A stretch of 64,000 nt of DNA from Cryptomeria japonica (GCF_030272615.1 NC_081412.1:23342432-23406431), one strand, 5' to 3'. Counted from the first letter of the stretch, positions 23,974 to 36,236 are shown. Translations and numbers: made by a program. The notes: generated by a model not told the origin, from the letters alone.

Positions 23974-26285
23974 TACAACAAGTATGTCAAAGATTGATAG
24001 TTGTTGGTAAGCTGCATATTTCCTGCTAAACAGTTCAAAGCAATGGATGCGAAAGATGAAATGGATAAGCTAAGATAGATGGAAGCGATAGATGCGATAT
24101 GATGAAGTGGATAGGTGTGCAAAGAGATATCATAGATGGAAGAACTCACTTTTTAGATAGCGCCTGTTTACCAAGTTTTCACCACTTGTTTTTATTGCAC
24201 ATTTTGATTTGTTTTTTATTTGTTTGCCTTTCCTGATTTTCACTGTTTTATGCTTTTTTTATTTTTTTGAGAGATGAAACATATCCTGCCATCAATCGAT
24301 AAAGATAAGACTACCCAGAAAAAAATCCAACAATCATATTGATCTATGTCATTGTTTTCATTTGTTCGATGATTGATAACAATGTCTGGTTTCAAAGAAT
24401 GAGTACCCTGTATAAGACCGATATGTCTGGTTTCAAGTGTACCTATCCATGTATAAGACACGTTGATGTTGATAGATTTAAAGTGATGAATTGATTAACA
24501 AGACATGTGATCATTTTGATTGTAGACTTTGAGAATTTTCTTGTTGTTGAGAATTTTCTTGTTGTTGATCTAATTTGATGGATGGTCCACGTTGTCATGC
24601 TTTGATTTTTGATTTTTTATTTGATTTTGTCGATTTTTAATTTTTTTGTTTTTGGACATTTTGTGATTTTTTTTTGAATTAGAAGCAATATGTATTTGGT
24701 TGCCCCAATGTATAGCAAGACAAGGAATGGATGAATTGTTGAGTTGAAGATGAATGGGTGAAAGATAGATGCATCTTATTATGGAGCATGAAGAGACATG
24801 TCAAGAGCTTTTTTAAAATCATGTTTTTGTCCTTAGTTTTGATCAAGATCAAGGATGGAAAAGGGGATATGGATGGAGATAGGATATGGATAGGAGAAAC
24901 AAGATCATAGATAGTGATAGATGATGGAGGAAATGAATAGCTAGGATAGATGGTATAGATTAGCATGAAGCAAGATCATAGATAGCATTGGATGAATTTA
25001 GATAGGGTAATGGATATTGGAGGAAGGATAATGGGAGATTTGGTGTGAAGAATAGAGTGGATGAAACTTTGACCCCAAGTATAGAGATCTCCATTTGTAA
25101 AGAGGTGATATGTAAGATTGTCACAGGATTTAGCACTACCCAAATAAGTGTTCCTGAACTTTTCAAAGATAGAGACCCAACCCACAGAACCTCCAAAAAA
25201 TTCAACCAAACATATCTAGCAACTAGGAAGTATACTCAAAAGGGAAGAAGAATCCCAAACTGGATCAAGGTACTTAGTCTTTGATTACCCACATGTGTGC
25301 AATTGGGTTCATTTTGGGTCATATGATCATTGTAATCTTCAGAATCCAACGTGCCTAGCTACATGAGTTACCCCGACTTCAAAAGCATCCTAGATAGAGC
25401 CTCGTTGCCAGAAAGCGTTCATAGCTCCAATGAGGTTATCACTATAATATCACAAATATTGCTCCATTTCCAGCCAGGAGTCCATAGCCGCGATGGAGTT
25501 ACTTGCATATTCCCATAGCCAAGCTTTTGATATTTCATTATTTTTTTTTTCTTTTCTGGATATTTCTTTTCCTGGTCATGCTTTGGATCTTTTGATTATT
25601 GTCTTTTTCTTTTCTTATTTTGGTTGCATTGGCTTGTAAGTAATGAAACTTACATGGGTCTGATAATTATAATGGAGCTGAAGCAAGATTTTAGATTTTT
25701 CACTAGCCATGTCTTCGACTAAGAGATCACAATGATTTAGAGAAATTGATTAAGTGTATGAGATATAGTAATCAAAAGATGTCAGTACCAACATACGATA
25801 AGTGGTTCTTTTCTGGATTGAGTGTGTATCCCAACCAAAAGATAATATTAAAGAGGAACAACCTCAGATTTTGAAGTGTATCATGAATAGATATCTAGGA
25901 AATGGACTGAACGTGAGATTCGAGCATGGGCAAGCATGTGACAAAATGACACAAATGCCTATTTCACTGATCATGAAAGGGATGGAAGAATAGAAAAGAG
26001 GTGTTGGATAATAGATAGAATGTTTGAAGATTTGTGTGAGGATAGATGGAAATGTATTCAAGATGAGTGTTGGTACATAACTCAAGAAGTGATGAAGAGA
26101 TGGGGGAAAATTGAATTTTGGGACATAAGAACCCAAAATTAATAAAGGAAATGATGGAAGAATAGTTTTGTAAAGATGTTTAGATAGATGTTTGAAAGAA
26201 GTTCAAAGATGAGTGCCTTTGTTGATCTTTCTTATGGATCATTTGAGGTGATGAAATGGTGGATGGAGGGAAGTAAGTACCCAAG
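23974..26285. other. Element A internal sequence without a recognised gene
   Basis: AT-rich with many stops on both strands. Minus-strand frames near 25209-24960 read somewhat like protein but show no known motif. A stretch around 25430-25510 repeats a phrase about a catagc(t/c)ccaatg(a/g)gtta type unit twice in diverged form. Confidence 0.4.
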
Positions 26286-26432
26286 ATGGATGGAAGGGAT
26301 GGAGAGTTTGAATTTGGAATGAAAGGACCTAAAATAGATTTGGAGGATGAAGAGTTTGACTTTGGAACAAAAGGACCTAAAATGGATTTGGAGGATGAAG
26401 AGTTTGACTTTGGAATGAAAGGACCTAAAATG
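26286..26432. repeat. 48-bp tandem repeat, left part
   Basis: About three copies of a 48-bp unit. In the plus strand a unit would read as 16 residues of the kind MDLEDEEFDFG. The array is split by element B and resumes at 36237. Confidence 0.85.
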
Positions 26433-26756
26433 TGTAAGCCGGTTAATTAGTAAATACATATTTTTGGAAATGTATTAAAATAAAACAATAGTATTAAGTT
26501 ATAACTACGGGGTAGTGGGTTGTCTGACAGTTGATGGCCTAACCAACCGCAAACTTTTTATATGTAAGCTTGTAGCACATTTGGAAATCCATTCCAGTGG
26601 AGATTAATATGATATACATTTGTGTTACATGAATATATCTCAGTATACTATATTATGTGTTGTTGGTTCCATGATAGTGTTTTATTATGCTCTGGTGTTG
26701 TAATTTGGATCTTGGTATTCTGTATGCTACAACTCAATCCACTCAGGCTACTAACA
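26433..26756 (+). repeat. Element B 5' LTR
   Basis: 324 bp, TG...CA ends. A TATA-like tttatatg lies near 26556. Confidence 0.93.
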
Positions 26757-26759
26757 TTT

Positions 26760-26772
26760 TGGCGTCATTGCC
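26760..26772 (+). other. Element B primer binding site
   Basis: tggcgtcattgcc, three bases after the LTR. It resembles the TGGCGCCGTTGCC site used by many plant Ty3/gypsy elements, with two changes. Confidence 0.65.
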
Positions 26773-26823
26773 TAAGTCGAATCCAGAGGTCTCAGGAGGG
26801 AAGGTTGGCGGGATGGAAGCATA

Positions 26824-27156
26824 ATGGGTCATGCATTCGATCAAAGCATCTTGGTAATAGACAGTGATGTAGAGGATAACACCAAAGTAACCAGGGAAGA
26901 TCGGTTGATACAAGACCTGATTCACGTGTGGGATGTTTCCGTGGACCGGTACGTACAGCGAGAAGCAGAACTGAGCGTTGTCTCGGTTGGTATGGTACGG
27001 GTGGAACTCAATGTGAACCAAGTGGTACATGATCTCCTGGGTAGTCTTCCACGGTTGTTGGCACGTGTACTCGTGGAACATGACGAGGAACGAGAGAACG
27101 TACAAAGGGAGAAACGTAGGCAGCAAGTGCTCCAACAGTACAAAGAAAGGAATTGA
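26824..27156 (+). CDS. Element B leader ORF, unknown
   Basis: A 110-codon frame between primer site and gag. It has many charged residues and an amphipathic C-terminal half (HDEERENVQREKRRQQVLQQ) likely to form a coiled coil. It lies in frame 1 whereas gag uses frame 3. It may be an old gag N-terminus cut by an indel or a chance frame. Confidence 0.25.
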   Translation: MGHAFDQSILVIDSDVEDNTKVTREDRLIQDLIHVWDVSVDRYVQREAELSVVSVGMVRVELNVNQVVHDLLGSLPRLLARVLVEHDEERENVQREKRRQQVLQQYKERN

Positions 27157-27515
27157 AGGGAAGAAGAGCAGAGGGACTCCACACAATGACGAAACCACCG
27201 TAGTTCCAAAAATTAATGCCAAATACACTCAACAAAGATTGAAGATGACAATCCTAGGAGGAGCAAGAAGGAAGCCAAGAAGACATAGTGAGGAGATCCC
27301 TGCGCATCCAGGAGCAATTGGAGAGGCGCCTGAAACTCTATCAGATAGTTGAAGAAGGAGGGAGCCTGGCAGAAGGTTCTTAGCAACATACATAAGAGTG
27401 GGACAGGAGTCACAACAACCCGCAGGCAATAGAGAGTAGTGATAATTGGGAGCAAACAACCGCACCAACCGAGTCATTCAACAATCCCCAGAGTAACTCG
27501 AGGAGTACGAGAAAG

Positions 27516-28877
27516 ATGGCACATACCCCCGAAAAGCAGAAACTTCCCAGATTCAATGGAATAGGATCAGAGGATCCCGCTCGTCACTATAAAACTTGTG
27601 TCACCATATGGCAGGCCAATAGCGAGGATGATGAGGACAACTGGCTGAAAGCATTTCCAGCCACCCTCCGTGGAATTGCCATTGATTGGTACACGAACCT
27701 GCCCACCACTTCAAAGGATACTTGGAAAAAACTTGTTAAGGTGTTCGAGGAGGAGTTTCGGTTACTTCGGGACGATGAAGAGATCGTATTAGAAATATAC
27801 AACACCAAACAGGGCAAGAGTGAGACGGTAAGGTCCTACTACCACAAGTTGAAAGAATTGATTGGAAAAATGGACAATACCCCAGCCAATGGTTTGAAGA
27901 AGTGATGGTTCATCGAGGGACTGAACCCATCCCTGCGGAAAAAGATGAAGGTAGTACCTCCATCTACTTTCATGGACGCGTACAATAGAGCCATGGACAT
28001 TGAAAGTGAGAACAAGACATTGAAGGGTAAGAAGCGCACACGTGACGAAGCTAGTAGTGGTGAAGAAAGTGAGGAGGAGTCCTGGATGATACAATCACTC
28101 CAAAAGGATATGAGGCAGATGATGCAAGAAATATGGACTCAGAAGGAAGAAAGTAGGGAGGGCAGGGAACTCTGGTGCACAGAGTTCAAACTGGAGGGGC
28201 ACACAAAAACCAATTGCCCAAAGAAAGTTTTATGTGATATCTGCCAAGTGTTGGGACAATCCATCAAGGAATGCCCCTACAACTTGAAGGCAAGGAGTGC
28301 CCAGGTACTATATACTCAAGAACAAGCAACACCACCAACTACACCCTCCAAGAACACAAACTCAGACGCAACACCAGGTGGCTATAGGAATAGTTAGAGG
28401 GGGAGTAACAACAATAGCAATAATAATACCCCACGCGGTCGCATCCAATATGATGCAAAAGGCAGACCAATGATACAATGTCGAAGGTGCAACGAATGGG
28501 GCCATTTTGCACGCGACTGCCAGAGTGGTGTTGGACAAGGAGGAGGGCTACTCTGCAAATGGTGTGGGCCAGGAAACCACGAGGATGCGGAGTGTCAAAG
28601 ATAGAAAGGCGTAAACATGTTGGAGGTAGTTCAACCGGAACCAAAAGTACTGGCCATTACCCGAGCTCATGCAAGGAAACTAACGTACCATGACTCGGGT
28701 ACAAAAAAGGAAAGACTGAAGGAGGCACGAGAGGAAGTAGAATGGGAAATGGGCGAGGAATGGCGGAAGATAGTATCCCACAAACCCACCAACACCATAC
28801 GAACCGCCTCCGAAGCAACCATAATGAAGCAGCTGCTACAAACCATCATGTCGGTCCGAGTAGCGGATTTGTTGTAG
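27516..28877 (+). pseudogene. Element B gag (capsid and zinc knuckles)
   Basis: Frame 3 from ATG 27516, open further upstream to about 27391. The Retrotrans_gag domain shows in LPRFNGIGSEDPARHY, WLKAFPATLRGIAIDWY, W-x-KLVKVFEEEF and the block after 27903. Three knuckle-like motifs follow. The first lacks its second Cys (CTEFKLEGHTKTNC), the second has Gln for His (CDICQVLGQSIKEC) and the third is intact (CRRCNEWGHFARDC, near 28475-28520). A fourth CxxC pair follows. Gag packages element RNA. Stops: TGA 27903, TAG 28395, TAG near 28602 and TAG 28875. Confidence 0.88.
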
Positions 28878-28910
28878 ACACTACCACAACTGTGGATAGC
28901 CATAAACCAG

Positions 28911-29801
28911 GTGGAGGAGACTAGAAAGGAGGGAAAAATGCCAGGCGACAAGGAGGAAGTGGAAGAAAGGAACCACTCAAAGGAGACTGCTGACCCCATG
29001 TTGATGACAGTAGGTGTGGGCAGAACACCAGCTGTAGTAGAAATGGAAATCATGGGCTACAAACTCACCAATACAATTGTGGATGGAATATCAGCAGTAA
29101 ATTTGTTATTGGAGGAGACATGGAAGGCCTTGGGGAAACTAACACTGTGGCCACCCCCATTCCACCTGGTAGGAGCAGGCCAGCAGGGGATAAAACCAAT
29201 TGGCACACTCATGGGACAAAAGGTAACCATTGGAACCCAACAATTCTTTCTAGATTTTATGGTTATATCTTTAGCAAGGAAGGGATATGATGCACTCTTG
29301 GGAAGAGGACGACTCATCATGGCCAAAGAAGATTGTAATTGGAAGAAAAACACTCTCTTAATCGAAAGTGAAGGGAAAAAATATATCATTGATCTATGGA
29401 ACCAAGTAGCGAGTCAGGAAGTGGCTTCAGACTCTGGGTTCGAGACGGGGGAGGATGGTGAGATGGAACCGGATGAAGAGGGAGTCCTCCGCTTAGGGAA
29501 TTGCTCAGAGGATGAGACAAGTTCTATCAATGGGCTATTCCACTGGCAGATGGAGGATTACGAAATCTTCCACCCAGAGTGTAATGTGTTGGAGATCGTA
29601 GAGATTGAGAAAGACAATACCTACCAGCCACAATTTGCTGAATATCAGGAAGGAGAGGCCCGGGTAGATGGGGCCCCGGCTCACCAATTTGGAGAAAATG
29701 AGGTCGTACAATATGTGGAACCAAAGGTATGGCAAGCCAACCTTGGGGAAGAAAAGGACCCAAAAGTAATACTAGTGGGGGACGATTGGGACCCGTACTA
29801 A
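28911..29801 (+). pseudogene. Element B aspartic protease region
   Basis: Continues frame 3 after the stop at 28875. Motifs of the plant retropepsin are TNTIVDGISAVNLLLEETW (active-site region where the family usually has DGGSAVN or DSGS) and YDALLGRGRL, matching the family's YDxLLGRxWL. The Gly-to-Ile change in DGI would harm catalysis. An acidic linker to RT follows. The frame ends at TAA 29799, but the RT frame (frame 2) takes over near 29790, so a small indel separates them. Confidence 0.85.
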
Positions 29802-32583
29802 AGGCAACAACATTTAAAATATTTATTGAATACAAAGATGTGTTCACATGGACATATAAGGATTTGAAAGGAGTGCCTCCAAAACTATGCATACATAACA
29901 TACCATTAATACCAGGGGCTAGGCCAGTAAGAAACCACCCCTACCACATGAACAAAAATTATGCGGCAAAGGTGCAAGAGGAAATAGAAAAGATGTTAGA
30001 GGCTGAAATCATATTTCAGGTGCGAACCAGGGAATGGGTCTCACCCATTGTCATTTTGCTCAAGAAAGAGGGGAATTAGATCCACATCTGTGTAGACTTC
30101 GGATGTTTAAATTCTATAACTATGAAATATCCGTTCCCCATACCTTTTACAGATAGTATACTAGAAGAAGTGGCGGGGCACAAAATTTATTCCTTCATGG
30201 ATGGCTTTTCGGGCTACAACCAAATCAACACATCAAAAGAAGACAAGCTGAAAACCACATTTATTATGGAGGATGGATTTGACACGTATAACCGGATGCC
30301 ATTTGGATTATGCAATGCCCCAGCCACATTCCAGAGGATCATACTGCATATCTTTGACAAGATGGTGACTAGGAATTTTAAAGCATTCCTAGATGATTGG
30401 TCAGTATACAACGAGAAGAAGGATCACTTGAAAGTATTGGGGGAGTGCATGGAAAGGTGTCGTCGAGCATGACTTGCCCTCAATCCAAAGAAATGTTAGT
30501 TTCTCGTTCCACAAGGAAGGTTACTTGGCCATATAGTCTGCAAAGCAGGGTTGAAGACTGATCCAGATAAGGTAAGAGTTATCATGGAAATGGAAAACCC
30601 AATGGATGTTACAGGAGTAAAATCCTTCCTTGGCCATGTAGGGTACTATCGAGGGTTTATTAAGGGATTTGCTAAGGTCTCCCTTCCGCTGGAAAAACTC
30701 ACAAGGAAGGGAAGCCATTTGTATGGCACAGAGAGCAAGAAGAAGCCTTCAGGGAACTCAAATCCAGACTTGTAAGTGCACCCATCCTAATATACCCAAA
30801 TCGGGACAATAAATTTCATGTGCATGTAGATGCCTCCAACTTTGCCATTGGCACCACTTTAGCACAGGCGAGAGCCACAAGCTTGGATCACCCTATATAC
30901 TTTGCCAGCTGCCTACTATCAAAAGTAGAAAGAAACTATAGCACCACAAAATGAGAGGCCTTAGGGATGGTGTATGCAGTGCAAAAATTCTGTCACTACC
31001 TCCTGGCCACACCCTTTACCTTCTTCGTGGATCACCAGGCACTCATGTACCTGGTTAACAAACCTGTCATCCAAGGGAGAGTAAGTCGATGGCTGGTCTT
31101 ACTTCAGGAATTTACTTTCAACATTGTGGTACGACCAGGAAAAAGCCATGTAATGGTTGATCATCTGTCAATAATAAAATCAAGGGAACATGCAGAAGGA
31201 GTGAATGAGGATTTCCCAGATGGCCACTTGTTCCAAATAGCAGTCTTACCATCTTGGTACAAGAAGCTTGGAAAATATCTCTCCGGAGCAACATTCCTAA
31301 AGGAGATGCCCCCAAGTGAAAGAAGGAAGCTGGCATTGAAAAGCACAATGTTCCAACTGATCCATGGGCTTTTGTACAAAATGGGCCTTGATGGGCTACT
31401 ACGAAGGTGTGTCTTGGAGGAAGAAATTCCTGGGGTTCTTAGGGAATCACATGAAGGACTAGCAGGAGGGCATATGGGCCCAGATGCTACCGCAAGAAAA
31501 ATATTGCTAGCAGGGTTGTGGTGGTCTACACTCTATGTAGATGTGCGGGAATGGGTGTCAAGTTGTGATACTTGCCAAAGGGCAGGTAAGCCACTCAAAC
31601 GAGATTTTATGCCTCTTTTTCCATCCCAACCGCAGGAGTTGTTTGAGAGATGGGGGCTAGATTTTGTAGGGCTACTCAGGACAAGTAAGGCACACAGATG
31701 TCGATACATAGTCGTGGCTATAGAAAACCTTACAAAATGGGTTGAGGCCAGAGCTCTCTCAGACAACACGACACTCAGCACCACCAAGTTTCTATATGAA
31801 CAGATCGTAACTTGACTCGGAATACCGATACAAGTCACCAGTGATAGGGGTGTACATTTTGTGAATTAGGTGATACGCACCATGACAATAGAATTCAAAA
31901 TTTTTCACACGCTGTCAGGTTCGTACTACCCAAGGGCGAATGGGAAAGTAGAGTCAACAAACAAAGTGTTGGTATCCATTCTATACAAGACTTGTGGAGT
32001 AGAACAAGAGGACTGGGAGGAAAGGTTGGGTGATGTGTTGTGGGCCTATCGTACTTCTTACAAAGCCACTACTGGGCATACCCCATTCCAGCTCATGTAT
32101 GGGCAGGAAGTTGTGATGCTAGTAGAGTATACTGTACCGAGCTTGAGATTAGCGATCCAAAGCTAGTTGGGGGACGAGGAGAGCCTAAGGGAGTGGTTGG
32201 CTACATTACTTCAGATGGAGGAACGTAGGACAATGGCACAATGGGCCACAAAAGTAGCCTAGAGAAGAAGGAAGTTCTGGCACGACAAGCACCTGAGACA
32301 AATGAAATTCTCACTGGGACAGTTGGTGCTCAAATACAATGGCCGGAATGAACTCCGACCTGGGAAGTTCAGGGTACGTTGGTTAGGACCCTATAAAATA
32401 AAGGAAGTAGGGACAAACAAAGCTATAAAATTATCTACCATAGATGGCAATCCGATCAAAGACTCAGTGAATGGTTCAAAACTCAAAATCTACAAGGAGA
32501 AAGAAACTATTGCCGCAAATATGTTGGGGTATGACTTGACAGAATGTGGGACCAAGGAAGACGAGGATGGTTCTAAGTCATGA
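29729..32583 (+). pseudogene. Element B pol: RT, RNase H, integrase
   Basis: RT in frame 2: YKDVFTWTYKDLKG, EWVSPIVILLKK, YSFMDGFSGYNQI, RMPFGLCNAPATFQR and the catalytic FLDDWSVY near 30388-30411. A shift near 30710 moves to frame 1. RNase H follows with FHVHVDASNFAIG and a FVDHQALMYL segment. Integrase has an H-H-C-C finger (HEGLAGGH...CDTC), then DFVGLL, TSDRGVHF and NGKVEST for the D-D-E triad, and a GPY-type end (RWLGPYKI). In-frame stops: TAG 30077, TGA 30470, TAG near 30497, TGA near 30952, TGA 31813, TAG near 31868, TAG 32164 and TAG near 32260. No chromodomain. Confidence 0.93.
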
Positions 32584-32989
32584 AAGCTAGGAACATGGGT
32601 TCAAAAAAATTGGAAAAACAAGGAAAAATAAAATAAAAAAGAGAACACAAATAAAAACAATATGCATGAAAAGAGAAGGCCATAGAAAGATAATAAAGAC
32701 CAGAGCAAATATAAAAAGTTTAATATGGGACCAGCAAAATAAAGGAAGGAATGGTTTGAAAAAGACTAAGTGGAGGATAAAAAACATCCAACATGTTAGA
32801 AAAAATGATAAAGGGGCAAGAGGGCACATAATTCCTTGCAAAGGCAATGAAGGGGAAGTGACGAAGAGTAGCACCACGGAAGGTAAACACTGAAGGAGTA
32901 CGAAGGGCGTACGCACCATGCAAAGCGTACGCGCAACCGAAGGAGAGTGCGCAAGGGGCACACGCGGCAGTAGTTGGAGCATTTGGAGC

Positions 32990-33210
32990 GTACATGAAGG
33001 TGCAAAGGGCACACGCGGCGTATGCGAAGGGGCAAAGGGAAGCGGTGGCGCAAAGGGTGGAAGCGAAGGCATGAAGGGAAGTGGTGGCGTGAAGGGTGGA
33101 AGCGAAGCCATGAAGGGAAGCAATGGCGCGAAGGGTGGAAGTGAAGGCACGAAGGGAAATGGTGGCACGAAGGGCGTACGAGGACACGGTGGCACGAAGG
33201 GCATATAGGA
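32990..33210 (+). repeat. 39-bp tandem repeat coding for collagen-like Gly repeats
   Basis: About four to five imperfect units of 39 bp, which would read as 13 residues of the kind GSEGMKGSGGVKG. GC-rich compared with surrounding DNA. Confidence 0.8.
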
Positions 33211-34903
33211 AAGCATTCGCAAAGGTGGAGGAGGCGTAGGGGGCATACGTGAGCCAAGGCATACACAACACAAAGCCACGACATACGCAGCACAAGGCCT
33301 AGGCGTACACCTTAGCTGTAGGGTGCACCATAGGCGCGACTACCATCTTCAAGGCCACGACGTACGCAGTCACAGCGTACGCAGTGACAGGGGAAACTTG
33401 TCCCATCACCCCCGCAGTATAGACGTCGACGAAGGAGTTCAAAGCCACGAAGGGGTCCACCACTACAGTTGCACAGTAAAGGAGAAGCATACACCAACAA
33501 GGCACAATATGGTGAAAGGGAGTCACGACAACCCTAGAACGGGAAGTTATGACATAAATTACAAGGCTCGTACTTCTAACAAGCAACCAATGGCCACTCC
33601 AGGAACCATCAAGAAAAGCTAGGAGAAAGCAAAAGAATAGGTAACGGTGGAGAACCTCACGTTTGAAGGAGTTGTGGGAAGTGAGTGCAGAAGATGGTGG
33701 GAAAGCAGTGAGGAGGATCACCCCCTAAAAAATTCATTGATGAGAGTAGAGGTTGATAAAATCATTTTTATGCCTATCTTCAATTTAAAAGAATTTGAAC
33801 CCATACTGTGCGCCATGGTCCATGGATATGAGTGGGACAAGCATAGATTAGTAATCAACTATTTGGGACAAACGGTGGTCATTTCTTATGCACCCAAGGA
33901 GTTCAGGAAGGTTTTCAAAATTACAAGTAACGATGATTCAACCATGAAACCATCAGCAAGAATGTCTACAAAAGAAAAGAAGTGGCTACTGGAACACATA
34001 TGCGGTAATACGCTGACAGAAGAGCAATGGGATAGCTTGTGGCAGAATAGTAATAGAAGGGGCTTGGAAAAATCCTACATCACCTCACCAGAGTGGAGAT
34101 GCATTATGGATGTCCTGAAGAGTAAGCTAATAATAGCAAGTCAAGCCTCTGATGTTGCCACATGGATGTTACGCCTCATGTACAGACTGAGCAATGACAA
34201 AATATACAATTGGGGTCGGGTCCTTTCCAGCCGGGTAAAGGAGGCCATGCTCCTTAAACACAAAACCCTGTACGTGCCCCATCATATCATTGCCCTGTTC
34301 TTGGAAGAATTGATAACCCAGGTGGTGCCAGAATATAGAGGAGTTTTTGTGGCCTCAAATTGGGTGGAGCCCTAGAAGCCATCCATGTACTATTGGCTAC
34401 ACCTGGACACTTTCACAGTAGTAGCCACAGAGACACCCAGGAAGAAAGCAAGGCAAGAACCTGCAGGGAGCATGGAAGATGGAGGGGAGGAAGATGACAA
34501 CTCTGAGGAAGAGGTATAGATGGGGGAAGAAGAGACATATATCTCATCTTCATCTGATGAAGACGAAGGGGAGTTCGGTATGGAACAAAGCCACACTATG
34601 CATAGATCAGAAGATGATAAGGAGGATAGGGCAGGCCCAGAAGTTGCAACATTGGAACCAATGGGCATGGTACAGGAAGAGGGGCATGTAGGAAGTCTGC
34701 CGCAAGTAGGGCCAGGAAGCCATATGGGGGGCATACCAGCCGTGCCAGGATGGGGAGTAAAGAAAAAGGTACTTTTCAAATTGGCACAGATTCCCACCAT
34801 GACACACTTGGTGCCAGGGGTCGCAGGGACCCCATCCTAGTTAATAGACTTGAGGAGACATAGTGCAGGGGCCAACACTCTCCGTATAAACACATCAAGG
34901 GGT

Positions 34904-34937
34904 GTGGAAGTCTCTATGGCGTGGAAGTCTCTAGAGT
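34904..34937 (+). repeat. 17-bp tandem duplication causing a frameshift
   Basis: gtggaagtctct begins at 34904 and again at 34921. Frame 2 reads VEVS through the first copy, and frame 1 reads VEVS in the second and continues with coding sequence. A single copy would join the two frames. Confidence 0.8.
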
Positions 34938-35890
34938 TGTCGCATTAGTAGTGGCACCTATAACTGATTCTCCCACAACCATGGGTGAAGGAAACACAGA
35001 ACAAGAAATGCACTTGGTTACAGAAGAGCCAGAAGTAGACATGGGAAAGGGAACAAAGGAAATAGACATGGAGGCCGAAACAAACAACCTGTTGGCTAGA
35101 TTTCAAATGGACATAGAGGTTCCACCACCATCACCATCATTGGGGTTTGACCAACAAGAGGAGAGCCCGAGGATTGGAGAAACTAGGAAAGGGAACAACA
35201 TGTCTTCATCAGCAGAGGGTGTCAGAGGGTTTGAAGCTGCGACACGACATTTTCTTTCAAAGTTGGAAGTAATGAGGACAGCTACTCAAAGGACGATAGA
35301 TCATTCTCGAGGATCCAATGTGCCTGCTATAGTGAAAGTAGCAGAAGCACTGATGGCATTTATGGCAAAGGGCTGTGAGAGGGAGTTCTCGGAGAAAATG
35401 AGAAACCAAGGTTGGACCGACAAGGAAACTCTAGAGATGGTAGCAAACTGGGGAGTACCACAGATCCTTAGTGGGCATACATGAGGAGATCAGGAGGTGA
35501 TGGGAGCTCTCACTACCATAGAGCGGACCTTCCGTACTACATTCTTATAGCTCCAGGGGATGACCTGGAAAGCGAGCAAAATGGAAAGAGAACACACCTT
35601 ATCCCTACAACGAGAGAGTGAGCCGAAGGAAACAATCAACGCTCTGGAACAATAAGTGGCACAAGAAAGAACCACGCGGCTGGAAAACTAACAAGAGTTG
35701 GCTGCCTCTGAGAAGGACCGAATGGATGCACTCAGGCTTCTTAAAGCAACTCAGGGGAAACAACTCGTTGCTGAACAAGATCTGAAGACCCTCTGAGAGT
35801 GTGCCATGATGGGAACAGGGACATCCTCTTGTCCCTCTCAGTAGATAGTTTTTGTGTTATTCTATTGTTTTTTTCTTCTGGAAGACAACA

Positions 35891-35912
35891 AGTTTTTTTG
35901 GGGGGGGGATGA
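35891..35912 (+). other. Element B polypurine tract
   Basis: gggggggggatga directly before the 3' LTR, preceded by a T run (the U-box-like feature often seen upstream). Confidence 0.8.
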
Positions 35913-36236
35913 TGTAAGCCGGTTAATTAGTAAATACGGATTTTTGGAAATATATTAAAACAAAATAATAGTATTAAGTTATAACTATGAGGTAGTGGGT
36001 TGTCTGACGGTTGATGGCCTAACCAACCGTAAACTCTTTATATGTAAGCTTGTAGCACATTTGGAGACACATTCCAGTGGAGATTAATATGATATACATC
36101 TGTGTTGCATGAATATACCTCGGTATGCTGTATTATGTGTTGTTGGTTCCATGATAGTGTTTTATTATGCTCTGGTGTTGTAATTTGGATCTTGGTATTC
36201 TGTATGCTACAACTCAATCCACTTATGCTACTAACA
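35913..36236 (+). repeat. Element B 3' LTR
   Basis: 324 bp, homologous to 26433-26756. Confidence 0.93.

Larger units (their letters stand above)
32666..35870 (+). pseudogene. Element B extra ORF after integrase (unknown, env-position)
   Basis: Frame 2 is essentially open from 32666 to 34840, then frame 1 from 34921 to about 35870. The switch coincides with a 17-bp tandem duplication (34904-34920 and 34921-34937). Parts in order: a basic start, a Gly-rich collagen-like repeat (33000-33210), a His/Arg-rich stretch (33320-33620), a folded-looking domain (33647-34375, with FNLKEFEPILCAMVHGYEWD and ITSPEWRCIMDVLKSKL), an acidic linker and a coiled-coil-like region (35500-35790). Last is a short hydrophobic stretch (IVFVLFYCFFLL, 35845-35880) after a TAG. 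The stops are mostly TAG or TGA. Its position is that of env-like ORFs in some plant elements; I do not recognise the family. Confidence 0.6.
26433..36236 (+). mobile_element. Element B: Ty3/gypsy retrotransposon with an extra ORF
   Basis: 9804 bp with 324-bp LTRs (26433-26756 and 35913-36236) starting TGTAAGCC and ending CTAACA. The 5-bp duplication aaatg is perfect (26428-26432 and 36237-36241). A primer site TGGCGTCATTGCC begins at 26760 and a purine tract gggggggggatga precedes the 3' LTR. The order gag, protease, RT, RNase H, integrase is that of Ty3/gypsy. No chromodomain follows integrase. A long extra frame fills 32666-35870. About twenty nonsense codons and three frame changes make it inactive. 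The LTRs differ at roughly 20 positions by eye, mostly transitions. Confidence 0.95.

Noticed and set aside
27008-27477. Several minus-strand frames overlapping the leader of element B
   Set aside because: Shadows of the leader and gag region on the other strand; no motif.
32587-33295. Long Pro/Phe-rich and Cys-rich minus-strand frames, up to 230 codons
   Set aside because: They are the opposite strand of the 39-bp GC-rich tandem repeat in element B, and the repeated residues follow the repeat unit in each frame.
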